A stretch of 64,000 bases of DNA from Nonomuraea antri (GTDB lineage: Bacteria; Actinomycetota; Actinomycetes; Streptosporangiales; Streptosporangiaceae), in contig NZ_JABCPZ010000033.1 in the NCBI RefSeq assembly GCF_013283785.1, positions 1 to 64,000 on the forward strand. Reading direction: 5' to 3'. Numbering within the stretch: position 1 is the stretch's first letter; each line of letters opens with the position of its first letter. Shown one piece after another: positions 8,440 through 17,174 of the stretch. The notes under the pieces were generated by a model that saw only the letters and a list, made by a program, of their open reading frames with translations, was not told where the DNA came from and did not search any database. The translations under genes and the position numbers were made by a program.

Positions 8440-9054
8440 TCACGGCACGACGAACGCGCCCGCCCGGGCGGCGGCGAGCGCGCGCAGCGCCGACTGCTCG
8501 GCGATCCGCTCGTCGACCGGCTCCCTGGTCACCACCAGGCGGTAGTAGATCGGCGCGGAGACGGCCCTGACCACCTCGGCCGCGTGCGTGCCCGCGGGCA
8601 GCTCGCCCCTGGCCACGGCCAGGTCCACGGCCTTGGCCCACTCCTCCAGCCGCCGCGCGTAGAAGGCGTTCAGCGCCTGGGCGGCCTGCTCGTCGCAGGT
8701 GGCCGCGGCGATGACGGCCTGCAGCGTCGGCCCGAGCCTGGCGTCGGTGACCGCCCGCAGCACGCTCAGCGCGTTGGCCCGCAGGTCGGACTCGACGTCT
8801 CCGGTGTCGGCGTGCGGCGCCGACTGGTCGGCCAGCTCGGTCATCAGGTCGGCGACCAGCCCCGCCGGGCCGGCCCAGCGCCGGTAGAGCGTGGTCTTGC
8901 CGACGCCGGCCCTGGCCGCCACCCGGTCCATGGCCAGGCCGTGGAAACCGTGCTCGACCAGCTCGTCCTGGGTGGCCTCCAGCACTGCAGCGCGGACTCT
9001 CGCGGTGCGTCCGCCGGGGCGGACCGTCCCCGCCAAACGGGACTCTTGTTCCAT
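8440..9054 (-). CDS. TetR family transcriptional regulator
   Basis: A 204-residue regulator with an N-terminal helix-turn-helix (ATQDELVEHGFHGLAMDRVA, then ARAGVGKTTLYRRWAG, residues about 20-65) and a TetR_C-type ligand domain. The start at 9054 has AGAAGGAA seven bases upstream; a further in-frame ATG 33 bases upstream falls in the promoter region. It is divergent from a second DHA2 pump with 71 bp between starts, so it probably represses that pump. The gap has a short imperfect dyad (GGAACAAGTTTCC) that may be the operator. Confidence 0.88.
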   Translation of the reverse strand: MEQESRLAGTVRPGGRTARVRAAVLEATQDELVEHGFHGLAMDRVAARAGVGKTTLYRRWAGPAGLVADLMTELADQSAPHADTGDVESDLRANALSVLRAVTDARLGPTLQAVIAAATCDEQAAQALNAFYARRLEEWAKAVDLAVARGELPAGTHAAEVVRAVSAPIYYRLVVTREPVDERIAEQSALRALAAARAGAFVVP

Positions 9055-9125
9055 TAGCGCTTCCTTCTGTGTTACCGTCTCTCTCATCTTAACGGAACAA
9101 GTTTCCCATTAGAGGAGGACGTGTC

Positions 9126-10511
9126 GTGGTCACGATGGTGAATCAAGCGGTTCAGGAGAGGATGAGCGCGCGCCAGCGCATGGTGCTGGTGCTGCTGCTC
9201 GGCTCGCAGTTCATGCTGGCGGTGGACTTCTCGATCCTGAACGTGGCCCTGCCGGTGATCGGGGCGGGGCTCGGGTTCGGGCTGGCGGACCTGCAGTGGG
9301 TGGCGACCACGTTCGCGCTGGCGGCGGCCGGGTTCACGCTGCTGTTCGGCAGGATCGCCGACCTGTTCGGCCGCCGCCGGCTGTTCCTGGTCGGCATGGC
9401 GCTGCTCGGGATCTCCTCGCTGGCCGGCGGGCTGGCGAGCTCGCCGGGCGTGCTGCTGGCCGCGCGGGTGGCGCAGGGCCTGGCCACGGCGATCGTCACG
9501 CCGGCCGGGCTGTCGCTGCTGACCACCTCCTTCCGCGAGGGCCCGCTGCGGGCGCGGGCGCTCGGGCTGAACGGCGCGCTGATGTCGGCCGGGTTCACCT
9601 CGGGCGCGATTCTCGGCGGCCTGCTCACCGAGCTGCTGAGCTGGCGGTGGGCGTTCTTCGTGAACGTGCCCGTGGCGCTGGCCGTGCTGGTCGCGGCGCC
9701 CGCGCTGCTGGCGGAGAGCCGTCCGGAGCGGCGGCCCAGGATGGACGTGCCCGGCGCGGTGACCGTCACCGCGGGCCTGCTCGCGCTGGTGTTCGGCCTG
9801 ACCAGGGCCGGTGAGCACGGCTTCGCCGACCCGGTCGGCGTGGGCGCGCTGGTCGCGGGCGCGGCGCTGCTGGTGGTGTTCTGGTTCGTCGAGCGCCGGG
9901 CCGCCTCGCCCCTGGTGCCCGTGTCGATCATGGCGCGGCCGAACGTGAAGTGGGGCAACCTGGCCGGGCTGATCGCGTTCGCGACCGAGACCTCGCTGGT
10001 CTTCCTCATGACGCTCTACCTGCAGAAGGTGCTCGGCTACACGGCGCTGGCCACCGGGCTCGCGTTCGGCGTGCTCGGGCTCGGCACCGTGCTGGGCGGC
10101 GTGGTCGCACCCCGGGTGCTCGGCCGGTTCGGCGGCGGGAAGGCGCTGGCCGCCGGGTTCGCCGTGCAGGCGGTGGCCACGGCCGCGCTGGCGCTGCTCG
10201 GGGCCGAGCAGGGATGGATCTGGCTGCTGCTGGCCGCCACCTTCGTCGGCGGGGTGGGCAACATGGTGGCGATCGTCGCGTTCATGGTGACGGCCACGTC
10301 CGGGCTGCCCGACTCCGAGCAGGGGCTGGCCACCGGGCTGGCCACGATGACGCAGCAGGTCGGCATCACGATGGGCATCCCGGTGATGAGCGCGGTGGCG
10401 ACGGCCGCGATGGGCACCGTGCTGCAGGGGGTGATCGTGGCGGTGCTGGTGAACGCCGCGCTGACGCTGGCCGCCGCCTTCATCAGGCCCCGCCAGGACA
10501 ACGCCGCCTGA
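9126..10511 (+). CDS. DHA2 family drug efflux MFS transporter
   Basis: A 461-residue, 14-segment MFS pump. LAVDFSILNVALPVIG near residue 32 is motif D1 of the DHA2 group, GRIADLFGRRRLFLVG is the loop 2-3 motif, and GAILGGLLTELLSWRWAFF is the motif C region. The GTG at 9126 follows a strong GGAGG. The substrate is unknown. It is paired with the divergent TetR gene. Its stop codon lies four bases before the palindrome that precedes gylR. Confidence 0.9.
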   Translation: MVTMVNQAVQERMSARQRMVLVLLLGSQFMLAVDFSILNVALPVIGAGLGFGLADLQWVATTFALAAAGFTLLFGRIADLFGRRRLFLVGMALLGISSLAGGLASSPGVLLAARVAQGLATAIVTPAGLSLLTTSFREGPLRARALGLNGALMSAGFTSGAILGGLLTELLSWRWAFFVNVPVALAVLVAAPALLAESRPERRPRMDVPGAVTVTAGLLALVFGLTRAGEHGFADPVGVGALVAGAALLVVFWFVERRAASPLVPVSIMARPNVKWGNLAGLIAFATETSLVFLMTLYLQKVLGYTALATGLAFGVLGLGTVLGGVVAPRVLGRFGGGKALAAGFAVQAVATAALALLGAEQGWIWLLLAATFVGGVGNMVAIVAFMVTATSGLPDSEQGLATGLATMTQQVGITMGIPVMSAVATAAMGTVLQGVIVAVLVNAALTLAAAFIRPRQDNAA

Positions 10512-10514
10512 GGT

Positions 10515-10531
10515 GTTCGGCAATATCGAAC
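10515..10531. promoter_or_regulatory. gyl operator copy 1 (upstream of gylR)
   Basis: GTTCGGCAATATCGAAC is a 17-bp dyad with perfect five-base arms (GTTCG/CGAAC), 23 bp before the gylR start. The same sequence with two changes recurs before glpK, so both are probably bound by GylR. Its position argues for autoregulation and against a gylR start upstream of it. Confidence 0.75.
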
Positions 10532-10554
10532 GCGACTGCGCTAAGGTGACCCGC

Positions 10555-11304
10555 GTGGGAGACACCATTCAATCGGTCGAGCGGGCGGCCGCGATCCTGC
10601 GGCTGCTCGCCTCCGGCCCACGCCAGCTCGGGGTGGCCGAGCTGGCCAGGGCGCTCGGCCTGCCCAAGGGCACCCTGCACGGCATCCTGCGCACGCTGGT
10701 CCACGTCGGCTTCGTCGAGCAGGACGACGGCACCGGCAAGTACCGGCTCGGCGCCACGCTGCTCCACCTCGGCAGCAGCTACCTCGACGTCAACGAGCTG
10801 CGCACCCGCTCGCTCAACTGGGCCGACGCGCTGGCCGGCCGCAGCAGGGAGAGCGCCTGGATCGGCACCCCGCACCAGGGCCAGGTGCTGGTGATCCATC
10901 ACGTGTTCAGGCCGGACGACAGCATGCAGACCCTCCAGGTGGGCACGTACCTGCCGCTGCACGCCAGCGCGCTGGGCAAGGTGCTGCTCGCCTACGACCC
11001 GTACGGCGAGAGCCTCGACTCCCCGCTCCAGGCGTACACCCCCAAGACCCTCACCACGCACGTCGACCTGGAGGCCGAGCTCGACCTGGTCAGGGCGCAG
11101 GGCTGGGCGGGCGAGATGGAGGAGCTGGTCGAGGGCGAGGTGGCCATCGCCGCCCCGATCAAGGACCCGCGCGGCCTGGTCGTCGGCTCGATCGGGGTGC
11201 GCGGCGCGGTCGAGCGCCTGGCCGGTGACGGCGGCCTGCACATGCAGTTCGTCTCGTACGTGCGCGACGCGGCCCGCGCCATCACCCGTGACCTGGCCCG
11301 CTGA
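10555..11304 (+). CDS. gylR: IclR family regulator of glycerol catabolism (GylR-like)
   Basis: A 249-residue IclR-type repressor. The winged helix domain spans about residues 1-62 (SVERAAAILRLLASG, then GLPKGTLHGILRTLVHVGFV), and the effector domain follows, with LGSSYLDV, the ALGKVLLAY segment near residue 140 and EEL-EGEVAIAAPI near residue 200. GylR of Streptomyces has the same architecture and controls the adjacent glycerol operon, which is also the arrangement here. The GTG at 10555 is taken as the start because AAGGTGA lies seven bases before it and because an earlier start would read through the operator. The likely inducer is glycerol 3-phosphate, by analogy with GylR. Confidence 0.9.
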   Translation: MGDTIQSVERAAAILRLLASGPRQLGVAELARALGLPKGTLHGILRTLVHVGFVEQDDGTGKYRLGATLLHLGSSYLDVNELRTRSLNWADALAGRSRESAWIGTPHQGQVLVIHHVFRPDDSMQTLQVGTYLPLHASALGKVLLAYDPYGESLDSPLQAYTPKTLTTHVDLEAELDLVRAQGWAGEMEELVEGEVAIAAPIKDPRGLVVGSIGVRGAVERLAGDGGLHMQFVSYVRDAARAITRDLAR

Positions 11305-11352
11305 CCACCGGCCCCGGCCCGCGGAACTCCGCGAACGTCACACGCAACACAG

Positions 11353-11380
11353 TTGACACTCCCGGCCAACCGAATAGCAT
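11353..11380 (+). promoter_or_regulatory. glpK promoter, sigma-70 type
   Basis: TTGACA at 11353-11358 and TAGCAT at 11375-11380 are separated by 16 bp. Transcription would begin near 11387, just before or within the palindrome at 11391, so repressor binding there would block initiation or clearance. Confidence 0.65.
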
Positions 11381-11390
11381 TCCTACCATC

Positions 11391-11407
11391 GTTCGGCATT
11401 GTCGAAC
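11391..11407. promoter_or_regulatory. gyl operator copy 2 (upstream of glpK)
   Basis: GTTCGGCATTGTCGAAC differs at two central positions from the site before gylR and keeps both five-base arms. It lies directly downstream of the -10 element of the glpK promoter and 23 bp before the glpK start, the same spacing to the start codon as for gylR. Confidence 0.78.
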
Positions 11408-11430
11408 CCGAGCCTTAGCGAGGAACCCCA

Positions 11431-12888
11431 GTGCCTCGACCGCACTACGTCGCAGCCATTGACCAGGGCACCACGTCCAGCCGGTGCATCGTGTTCGACC
11501 AGGCCGGCAACATCGTCTCCGTCGCCCAGCGCGAGCACCGGCAGATCTTCCCCAAGCCGGGCTGGGTCGAGCACGACGCCGACGAGATCTGGGAGTGCGT
11601 GCAGGCCGTGCTGGCCGACGCCGTCGGCGACCTCGACGTCGCCGCGCTGGGCATCACCAACCAGCGCGAGACCACCGTGCTGTGGGACCGGCAGACCGGA
11701 CGTCCGGTCTGCCCGGCGATCGTCTGGCAGGACACCCGCACCGACGCGCTCACCAAGGCGCTGGCCGAGCACGCGGACCTGTTCAGGGACAAGGCCGGGC
11801 TGCCGCTGACCACGTACTTCTCCGGCCCCAAGATCCGCTGGCTGCTCGACGCGTACGGGCTGCGCGAGCGGGCCGAGCGCGGCGAGGTGCTGTTCGGCAC
11901 CATGGACAGCTGGCTGATCTGGAACCTCACCGGCCGCCACGTCACCGACGTGACCAACGCCAGCCGCACCATGCTCATGAACATCCACACGCTGAGCTGG
12001 GACGACGAACTGCTCGACGCGCTCGGCGTGCCGCGCGCGATGCTGCCGGAGATCCGCTCGTCGGCCGAGGTGTACGGCACCACCGCCGCCGGCATCCCGG
12101 TCGCCGCCGCGCTCGGCGACCAGCAGGCGGCGCTGTTCGGCCAGACCTGCTTCTCCCCCGGCGAGGCCAAGAGCACCTACGGCTCGGGCAGCTTCCTGCT
12201 GATGAACACCGGCACCGAGCCGGTCGTCTCCAGGCACGGCCTGCTCACCACGGTCGGCTACCAGATCGGTGCGGGTCCGGCCACGTACGCGCTGGAAGGC
12301 GCGATCGCCGTCACCGGCTCCCTCGTGCAGTGGCTGCGCGACAACCTGGGCCTGATCTCCAGCGCCGCCGAGATCGAGACGCTGGCACGCACCGTGGACG
12401 ACAACGGCGGCTGCTACTTCGTCCCCGCCTTCTCCGGCCTGTTCGCGCCGCGCTGGCGCTCCGACGCGCGCGGCGTGATCGCCGGGCTGACCGGCTTCGT
12501 CACCAAGGGGCACATCGCCCGCGCGGTGCTGGAGGCCACCGCCTGGCAGACGCGCGAGGTCGTCGACGCCATGAACGCCGACTCCGGCCTCGACCTGACC
12601 ACGCTGCGCGCCGACGGCGGCATGACGGCCAACAACCTGCTCATGCAGACGCTGGCCGACGTGCTCGCGGTGCCGGTGATCCGCCCGATGGTGGCCGAGA
12701 CCACCGCGCTGGGCGCCGCCTACGCGGCCGGCCTGGCCACCGGCTACTGGCCGGACATGGACAGCCTGCGCGCCAACTGGCACAAGGCCGCCGAATGGCG
12801 TCCGGCGATCGAGGAGCCGGTGCGCGAGCGCGAGTACCGCAACTGGAAGAAGGCCGTCGCCCGCACCCTCGACTGGGTCGAAAAGTAA
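11431..12888 (+). CDS. glpK: glycerol kinase
   Basis: A 485-residue FGGY-family kinase that phosphorylates glycerol to sn-glycerol 3-phosphate in the cytoplasm. The first ATP-binding segment is [14 protein letters not shown] near residue 11. [18 protein letters not shown] near residue 75 and VWQDTRTD near residue 97 line the glycerol site. [14 protein letters not shown] near residue 248 and [12 protein letters not shown] near residue 395 are the family signatures. The length fits the family. GTG start with GCGAGGAA upstream. It heads the glpK-glpD operon behind the gyl operator. No glycerol facilitator (glpF) is present between gylR and glpK, unlike the Streptomyces gyl operon. Confidence 0.97.
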   Translation: MPRPHYVAAIDQGTTSSRCIVFDQAGNIVSVAQREHRQIFPKPGWVEHDADEIWECVQAVLADAVGDLDVAALGITNQRETTVLWDRQTGRPVCPAIVWQDTRTDALTKALAEHADLFRDKAGLPLTTYFSGPKIRWLLDAYGLRERAERGEVLFGTMDSWLIWNLTGRHVTDVTNASRTMLMNIHTLSWDDELLDALGVPRAMLPEIRSSAEVYGTTAAGIPVAAALGDQQAALFGQTCFSPGEAKSTYGSGSFLLMNTGTEPVVSRHGLLTTVGYQIGAGPATYALEGAIAVTGSLVQWLRDNLGLISSAAEIETLARTVDDNGGCYFVPAFSGLFAPRWRSDARGVIAGLTGFVTKGHIARAVLEATAWQTREVVDAMNADSGLDLTTLRADGGMTANNLLMQTLADVLAVPVIRPMVAETTALGAAYAAGLATGYWPDMDSLRANWHKAAEWRPAIEEPVREREYRNWKKAVARTLDWVEK

Positions 12889-12909
12889 ACACGTGAGGAA
12901 GGCATCCAG

Positions 12910-14463
12910 ATGACCATCGCCATCGGCAGCAACCGGGCGGAGATCCGGCAGGAACTCTCCCGTGCCACCTATGACCTCCTCGTGATCGGCGGCGGCATCC
13001 TCGGCACCTCGGTGACCTGGATGGCCGCCCAGGCGGGGCTGAAGGTGGCGATGGTCGACGCGGGCGACTTCGCGGGCGCGACCTCCAGCGCCTCGTCCAA
13101 GCTGGTGCACGGCGGGCTGCGCTACCTGCAGACGGGCAACGTCAAGCTGGTGGCGGAGAACCACCGCGAGCGCCGCGCGCTGGCCGCCGACATCGCGCCG
13201 CACCTGGTCAAGCCGCTGACGTTCCTGGTGCCTGTCTACAAGGGCGGCCCGCACGGCGCGGCCAAGCTGGGCGCGGGCGTTTTCCTGTACTCGGCGCTGT
13301 CGGTGTTCGGCGACGGCATGGGCAAGGTGATCACTCCGCACCAGGCGCTGGCCAGGGTGCCCGCGCTGCGTACCGAGGGGCTGCGGGCCGCCGCCGTCTA
13401 CGGCGACCACCAGATGAACGACAGCCGCGTCGCGGTGATGACGGTCAGGGCCGCGGTCGACGCCGGCGCGACCGTGCTCAACCACGCCGAGGTGATCGGC
13501 CTGCGCAAGACCGGCGGCACGGTGACCGGCGCCGACCTGCGCGACTGGCTCGACGGCAGCGAGTTCGGCGTCAACGCCCGCCTGGTGCTGAACGCCACCG
13601 GCCCCTGGGTCGACCACCTGCGCCGGATGGAGGACCCGGACGCCGCGCCGAGCATCCGCCTGTCCAAGGGCGCCCACCTGGTCATGCGCCGCCAGCAGCC
13701 GTGGAAGGCCGCGCTCACCACGCCGATCGACAAGTACCGCGTGTCCTTCGCCATCCCGTGGGAGGACCACCTGCTGCTCGGCACCACCGACGAGGCGTAC
13801 GAGGGCGACCCGGCCGAGGTCAAGGCGACCGAGGCGGACATCACCCAGATCCTGGACGAGGCCGGCCACTCGGTGCAGGACTCCCAGCTGCGCCGCGAGG
13901 ACATCACCTACGCCTTCGCCGGCCTGCGCGTGCTGCCCGGCGGCCCCGGCGGGGTGGCCTCGGCCAAGCGGGAGACGCTGCTGAGCCGGGGCAAGAGCGG
14001 CATGCTCTCGGTGGCCGGCGGCAAGTGGACCACCTACCGGCACATCGGCAAGCTCGTCCTCGACACGCTGGCCCACCTGCCGGGACGTCCGCTGGGCGAC
14101 GATCTGGCCGCGATCCTGCCCGCGGTGCCGCTGCCCGGCCTGGCCAGCCCCGAGGCGGTCGCGCTGCGCCTGTGGACGGACCGCGAGCCCGGCATGCGCA
14201 TGGACCCGCTGATCGCCCGCCACCTGGCCACGCACTACGGCTCGATCGCCTTCGACCTGGCCAGGCTGATCAGGGAGGACCCGGCGCTGGGCGAGCGCAT
14301 CCACCCGGACGGGCCCGACATCTGGGCCCAGGCCGTCTACGCCCGCGACCTGGAATGGGCCGCGACCGTGGACGACGTCGTACGCCGCCGCACCACGCTC
14401 ACCGTACGCGGGCTGGACACCCCGGACATCCGCGCCAGGATCGCCGAACTGCTCGCCGGATAA
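12910..14463 (+). CDS. glpD: glycerol-3-phosphate dehydrogenase (FAD-dependent)
   Basis: A 517-residue membrane-associated flavoenzyme that oxidises glycerol 3-phosphate to dihydroxyacetone phosphate and passes electrons to quinone. The FAD-binding fold is at VIGGGILGTSVTWMAA (residues about 25-40), followed by ATSSASSKLVHGGLRYLQ near residue 60, the classic GlpD signature. GGKWTTYRHIGK near residue 370 closes the FAD site, and the C-terminal helical domain is present. It lies 21 bp after glpK with GAGGAAGG before the ATG, so the two are one operon under GylR control. Confidence 0.97.
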   Translation: MTIAIGSNRAEIRQELSRATYDLLVIGGGILGTSVTWMAAQAGLKVAMVDAGDFAGATSSASSKLVHGGLRYLQTGNVKLVAENHRERRALAADIAPHLVKPLTFLVPVYKGGPHGAAKLGAGVFLYSALSVFGDGMGKVITPHQALARVPALRTEGLRAAAVYGDHQMNDSRVAVMTVRAAVDAGATVLNHAEVIGLRKTGGTVTGADLRDWLDGSEFGVNARLVLNATGPWVDHLRRMEDPDAAPSIRLSKGAHLVMRRQQPWKAALTTPIDKYRVSFAIPWEDHLLLGTTDEAYEGDPAEVKATEADITQILDEAGHSVQDSQLRREDITYAFAGLRVLPGGPGGVASAKRETLLSRGKSGMLSVAGGKWTTYRHIGKLVLDTLAHLPGRPLGDDLAAILPAVPLPGLASPEAVALRLWTDREPGMRMDPLIARHLATHYGSIAFDLARLIREDPALGERIHPDGPDIWAQAVYARDLEWAATVDDVVRRRTTLTVRGLDTPDIRARIAELLAG

Positions 14464-14515
14464 CCGGACAGGGGGTGCGGCGTGCCTGCGGCGTCCGTCG
14501 GGGAAGGGGGTAGGC

Positions 14516-15043
14516 ATGCCGACTGCACTGAACGAAGCCCTGCTCAGACACTTCACCGACCTGCGCGACGGACGCCACGGCGAGGCCACCACCCGCGAGG
14601 ACAAGGAACGGCTCTTCGCCCGGGCGGTCGACCTGCTCGACCCGGTGGCCAGGGCCGTGCTCGACGAGGTCAACGCCGACCTGCTGCTCGGCTCCGGCGA
14701 GGTGGTGGCCAGCGGCCCGACCCGCTCCCAGGAGGGCGGGATCAACGCCATGTGGTCGCTGACCTGGCAGGAGCAGCGTGACGAAGGCGTGCTGCCGATC
14801 GCCGTCGTGGCGCACTACGGCACCGACTTCCACCACCCGCACCTGCGCGGCAACACGGTGGGCGACTGGCCGCTGAACGTCTTCGACGCCGCCGACGCCG
14901 AGGCCCTGCTGCCCACGCTGCGGGCCATCGCCGGCGGCGACGCCCACAACCTGGTCTTCCAGGCGAACTACCGGCTGATCCCGGCGGTCGTCGTGACCCA
15001 GGACATCAGGGCGGGCACCCCGGTGGACGAGACCCCGCCCTGA
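14516..15043 (+). CDS. conserved hypothetical protein after glpD
   Basis: A 175-residue soluble protein that I do not recognise. It has a helical N-terminal half and a C-terminal half with short strands (LPIAVVAHYGTDFHHPHLRG around residue 100 and NLVFQANYRLIPAVVVTQ around residue 145). Histidines in HYGTDFHHPH could bind metal or substrate. GGGAAGGGGG precedes the ATG. It is on the same strand as glpD, 52 bp downstream, so it may be carried on the glycerol transcript, but nothing links it to glycerol by sequence. Confidence 0.7.
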   Translation: MPTALNEALLRHFTDLRDGRHGEATTREDKERLFARAVDLLDPVARAVLDEVNADLLLGSGEVVASGPTRSQEGGINAMWSLTWQEQRDEGVLPIAVVAHYGTDFHHPHLRGNTVGDWPLNVFDAADAEALLPTLRAIAGGDAHNLVFQANYRLIPAVVVTQDIRAGTPVDETPP

Positions 15044-15069
15044 CCCCGCCCTGACCTCGCCCTGGCTCT

Positions 15070-16479
15070 TTAGGCCTCGGTGAAGCCGCGGGCGCGGCCG
15101 CCGGCCGACTCGCGGACCGCGGCGGCCACGGCGGTGGCCACGTCCGGGTGGAACACGCTCGGGATGATGTAGTTGGGGCCCAGCTCCTCCGGCGTCACCA
15201 CCGCGGCCAGCGCGCCCGCGGCGGCCAGCAGCATCTCCTGCGTCACGCCATCGGCCTGGGCGTCGAGCAGCCCGCGGAACACGCCGGGGAAGGCCAGCAC
15301 GTTGTTGATCTGGTTGGGGTAGTCGGAGCGGCCGGTGGCCACCACGGCGGCGTGCTCGCGCGCGTCGTCGGGCGAGACCTCGGGCTCGGGGTTGGCCAGC
15401 GCGAACACCACCGCGTCCGAGGCCATGGTGGCGATGTCGTCGCCGGTCAGGATGCCCGGGGCGGAGACGCCGACGAACACGTCGGCGCCCTTGACCGCGC
15501 CGCGCAGGTCACCGGCGTAACCCTCGGCGTTGGTGTGGTCGGCGATCCAGCGCAGCGACTCGTCGAGGTCGTCGCGGCCCTTGTGGACGGCGCCCAGGTA
15601 GTCGCAGACGATCACGTTGCGCGCGCCGGCGGCCAGCAGCAGCCGCAGTACGGCGTTGCCCGCCGCGCCCGCGCCGGCCATCGTGATCTTGACGTTCTCG
15701 ATCGGCTTGTCCACCACGCGCAGCGCGTTGGTGAGCGCGGCGAGCACGCAGATCGCGGTGCCGTGCTGGTCGTCGTGGAAGACCGGGATGTCGAGCAGTT
15801 CGCGCAGCCGCCGCTCCACCTCGAAGCAGCGCGGCGCGCCGATGTCCTCCAGGTTGATGCCGCCGAACCCGGGGGCGATCACCTGCACGGTGCGGACGAT
15901 CTCGTCGACGTCTTGGGTGTCGAGGCAGATCGGCCAGGCGTCGATGCCGGCGAAGCGCTTGAACAGCGCCGCCTTGCCCTCCATGACCGGCAGCGCCGCC
16001 TCGGGGCCGATGTTGCCCAGGCCCAGCACGGCCGAGCCGTCGGTGACCACGGCCACGCTGTTGCGCTTGATCGTCAGGCGGCGGGCGTCTTCCTTGTTGC
16101 GCGCGATCGCCATCGACACGCGCGCCACGCCCGGGGTGTAGGCCATCGACAGTTCGTCGCGGTTGCGCAGCGGCACCTTCGACTTCATCTCGATCTTGCC
16201 GCCGAGGTGCATGAGGAACGTGCGGTCGGAGACCTTGTGGATCACCACGCCCTCGACGGCTTCAAGCTGGTCGACGATCTGCTGCGCGTGATCGGTGTCT
16301 CTGGCCGCGCAGGTCACGTCGATGCGAAGCTTCTCGTGGCCGGCGTTGGTCACGTCGAGGGCGGTCACCACGCCCCCGGCCGACTCTACGGCGTGAGTCA
16401 GCTGACTCACGGCCTTACCGCCTGCAGGCACTTCGAGCCGCACGGTGATGGAGTACGACACACTCGGGACGGTCGCCAC
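15070..16479 (-). CDS. NAD-dependent malic enzyme with N-terminal ACT domain
   Basis: A 469-residue enzyme that decarboxylates malate to pyruvate with reduction of NAD(P). An ACT-like regulatory domain occupies about residues 1-85. The malic domain begins with [15 protein letters not shown] (catalytic tyrosine), continues with [15 protein letters not shown] (catalytic lysine region), and the Rossmann segment [16 protein letters not shown] binds the nucleotide. [15 protein letters not shown] near residue 355 is typical. The GTG at 16479 is preferred because GAAGGAG stands eight bases upstream; a TTG 27 bases earlier lies before that Shine-Dalgarno. The ACT domain suggests allosteric control, probably by a small metabolite. 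Confidence 0.93.
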   Translation of the reverse strand: MATVPSVSYSITVRLEVPAGGKAVSQLTHAVESAGGVVTALDVTNAGHEKLRIDVTCAARDTDHAQQIVDQLEAVEGVVIHKVSDRTFLMHLGGKIEMKSKVPLRNRDELSMAYTPGVARVSMAIARNKEDARRLTIKRNSVAVVTDGSAVLGLGNIGPEAALPVMEGKAALFKRFAGIDAWPICLDTQDVDEIVRTVQVIAPGFGGINLEDIGAPRCFEVERRLRELLDIPVFHDDQHGTAICVLAALTNALRVVDKPIENVKITMAGAGAAGNAVLRLLLAAGARNVIVCDYLGAVHKGRDDLDESLRWIADHTNAEGYAGDLRGAVKGADVFVGVSAPGILTGDDIATMASDAVVFALANPEPEVSPDDAREHAAVVATGRSDYPNQINNVLAFPGVFRGLLDAQADGVTQEMLLAAAGALAAVVTPEELGPNYIIPSVFHPDVATAVAAAVRESAGGRARGFTEA

Positions 16480-16535
16480 GTCAATCGCTCCTTCGGGACT
16501 GACCAAGAAGTCCTCCCATGGTAGGGGGCTTACGG

Positions 16536-17165
16536 TCAGTCCAGTGCCTCAGCGGCGGCGACGATCAGCTCCACACAGGTTTGAACCGGGATGCTCGTGC
16601 TGTCGATGACCAGGTGGTACAGACATGGATCAGCCGGGTCGACCCGGTAGAAGTGCCGCACATAGGCCGTTCTGGCCCGGTCGTTGTCCTCGATGACCCG
16701 GCGCGCCTCGCGCTCGCTCAGCTCGCCCAGCGTCGCCGTCTGCCTGATCCGGCGCTTGACGGGCGCGTCGAGCCGCACGTGCAGGGCGCCTGGATGCTCG
16801 GCGAGCACCACCGCCCCGGCCCGGCCGAGAAAGACGCCGCCCTGGCCGCGGGCGGTGTCGCGCAGCATCCGCTCGGTACGGCGGACGAACTCCTCCGGCG
16901 CCAGCGGCATCGCCCCCGGCACGTACATGTCGACGCCGCCGAAGGTGACGGTCGGCAGGCGCATGGCCCCGGACAGCAGCCTGCCGAGGCCGTGCTCGGC
17001 GCGGTCGTCGTGGGCCAGCGCCTCCTCCAGCGAGCACCCCAGCTCGTGGGAGACCGCGCTGGGGATGGCGCGGTCGACGAACGGCACGCCGAGCCGCTCG
17101 GCCACGGCCGGGCCGATGTGACCGCCGGCCGTGCCGTATGTCGCCGAGATCGTGACGACCCGCAT
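16536..17165 (-). CDS. cytidylate kinase-like family protein
   Basis: A 209-residue P-loop protein of the cytidylate kinase-like (Cytidylate_kin2) family. The nucleotide loop is ISATYGTAGGHIGPAVAERLG at the N terminus (given here as GTAGGHIG), with FVDRAI following, GQGGVFLGRAG near residue 107 (Walker B/CORE region) and VRLDAPVKRRI near residue 130. TATLGELSEREARRVIEDND near residue 145 is the lid-like segment seen in this family. The true substrate is not known; family members are often misnamed as cytidylate kinases. It is on the same strand as malic enzyme, 56 bp upstream. Confidence 0.82.
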   Translation of the reverse strand: MRVVTISATYGTAGGHIGPAVAERLGVPFVDRAIPSAVSHELGCSLEEALAHDDRAEHGLGRLLSGAMRLPTVTFGGVDMYVPGAMPLAPEEFVRRTERMLRDTARGQGGVFLGRAGAVVLAEHPGALHVRLDAPVKRRIRQTATLGELSEREARRVIEDNDRARTAYVRHFYRVDPADPCLYHLVIDSTSIPVQTCVELIVAAAEALD

Positions 17166-17174
17166 GCCCCCAGG

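Noticed and set aside
11383..14751. 1122-residue open frame on the minus strand opposite glpK and glpD
   Set aside because: glpK and glpD are unmistakable on the plus strand; the antisense frame is His/Arg/Gly-rich with no motifs, a usual artefact of GC-rich DNA.
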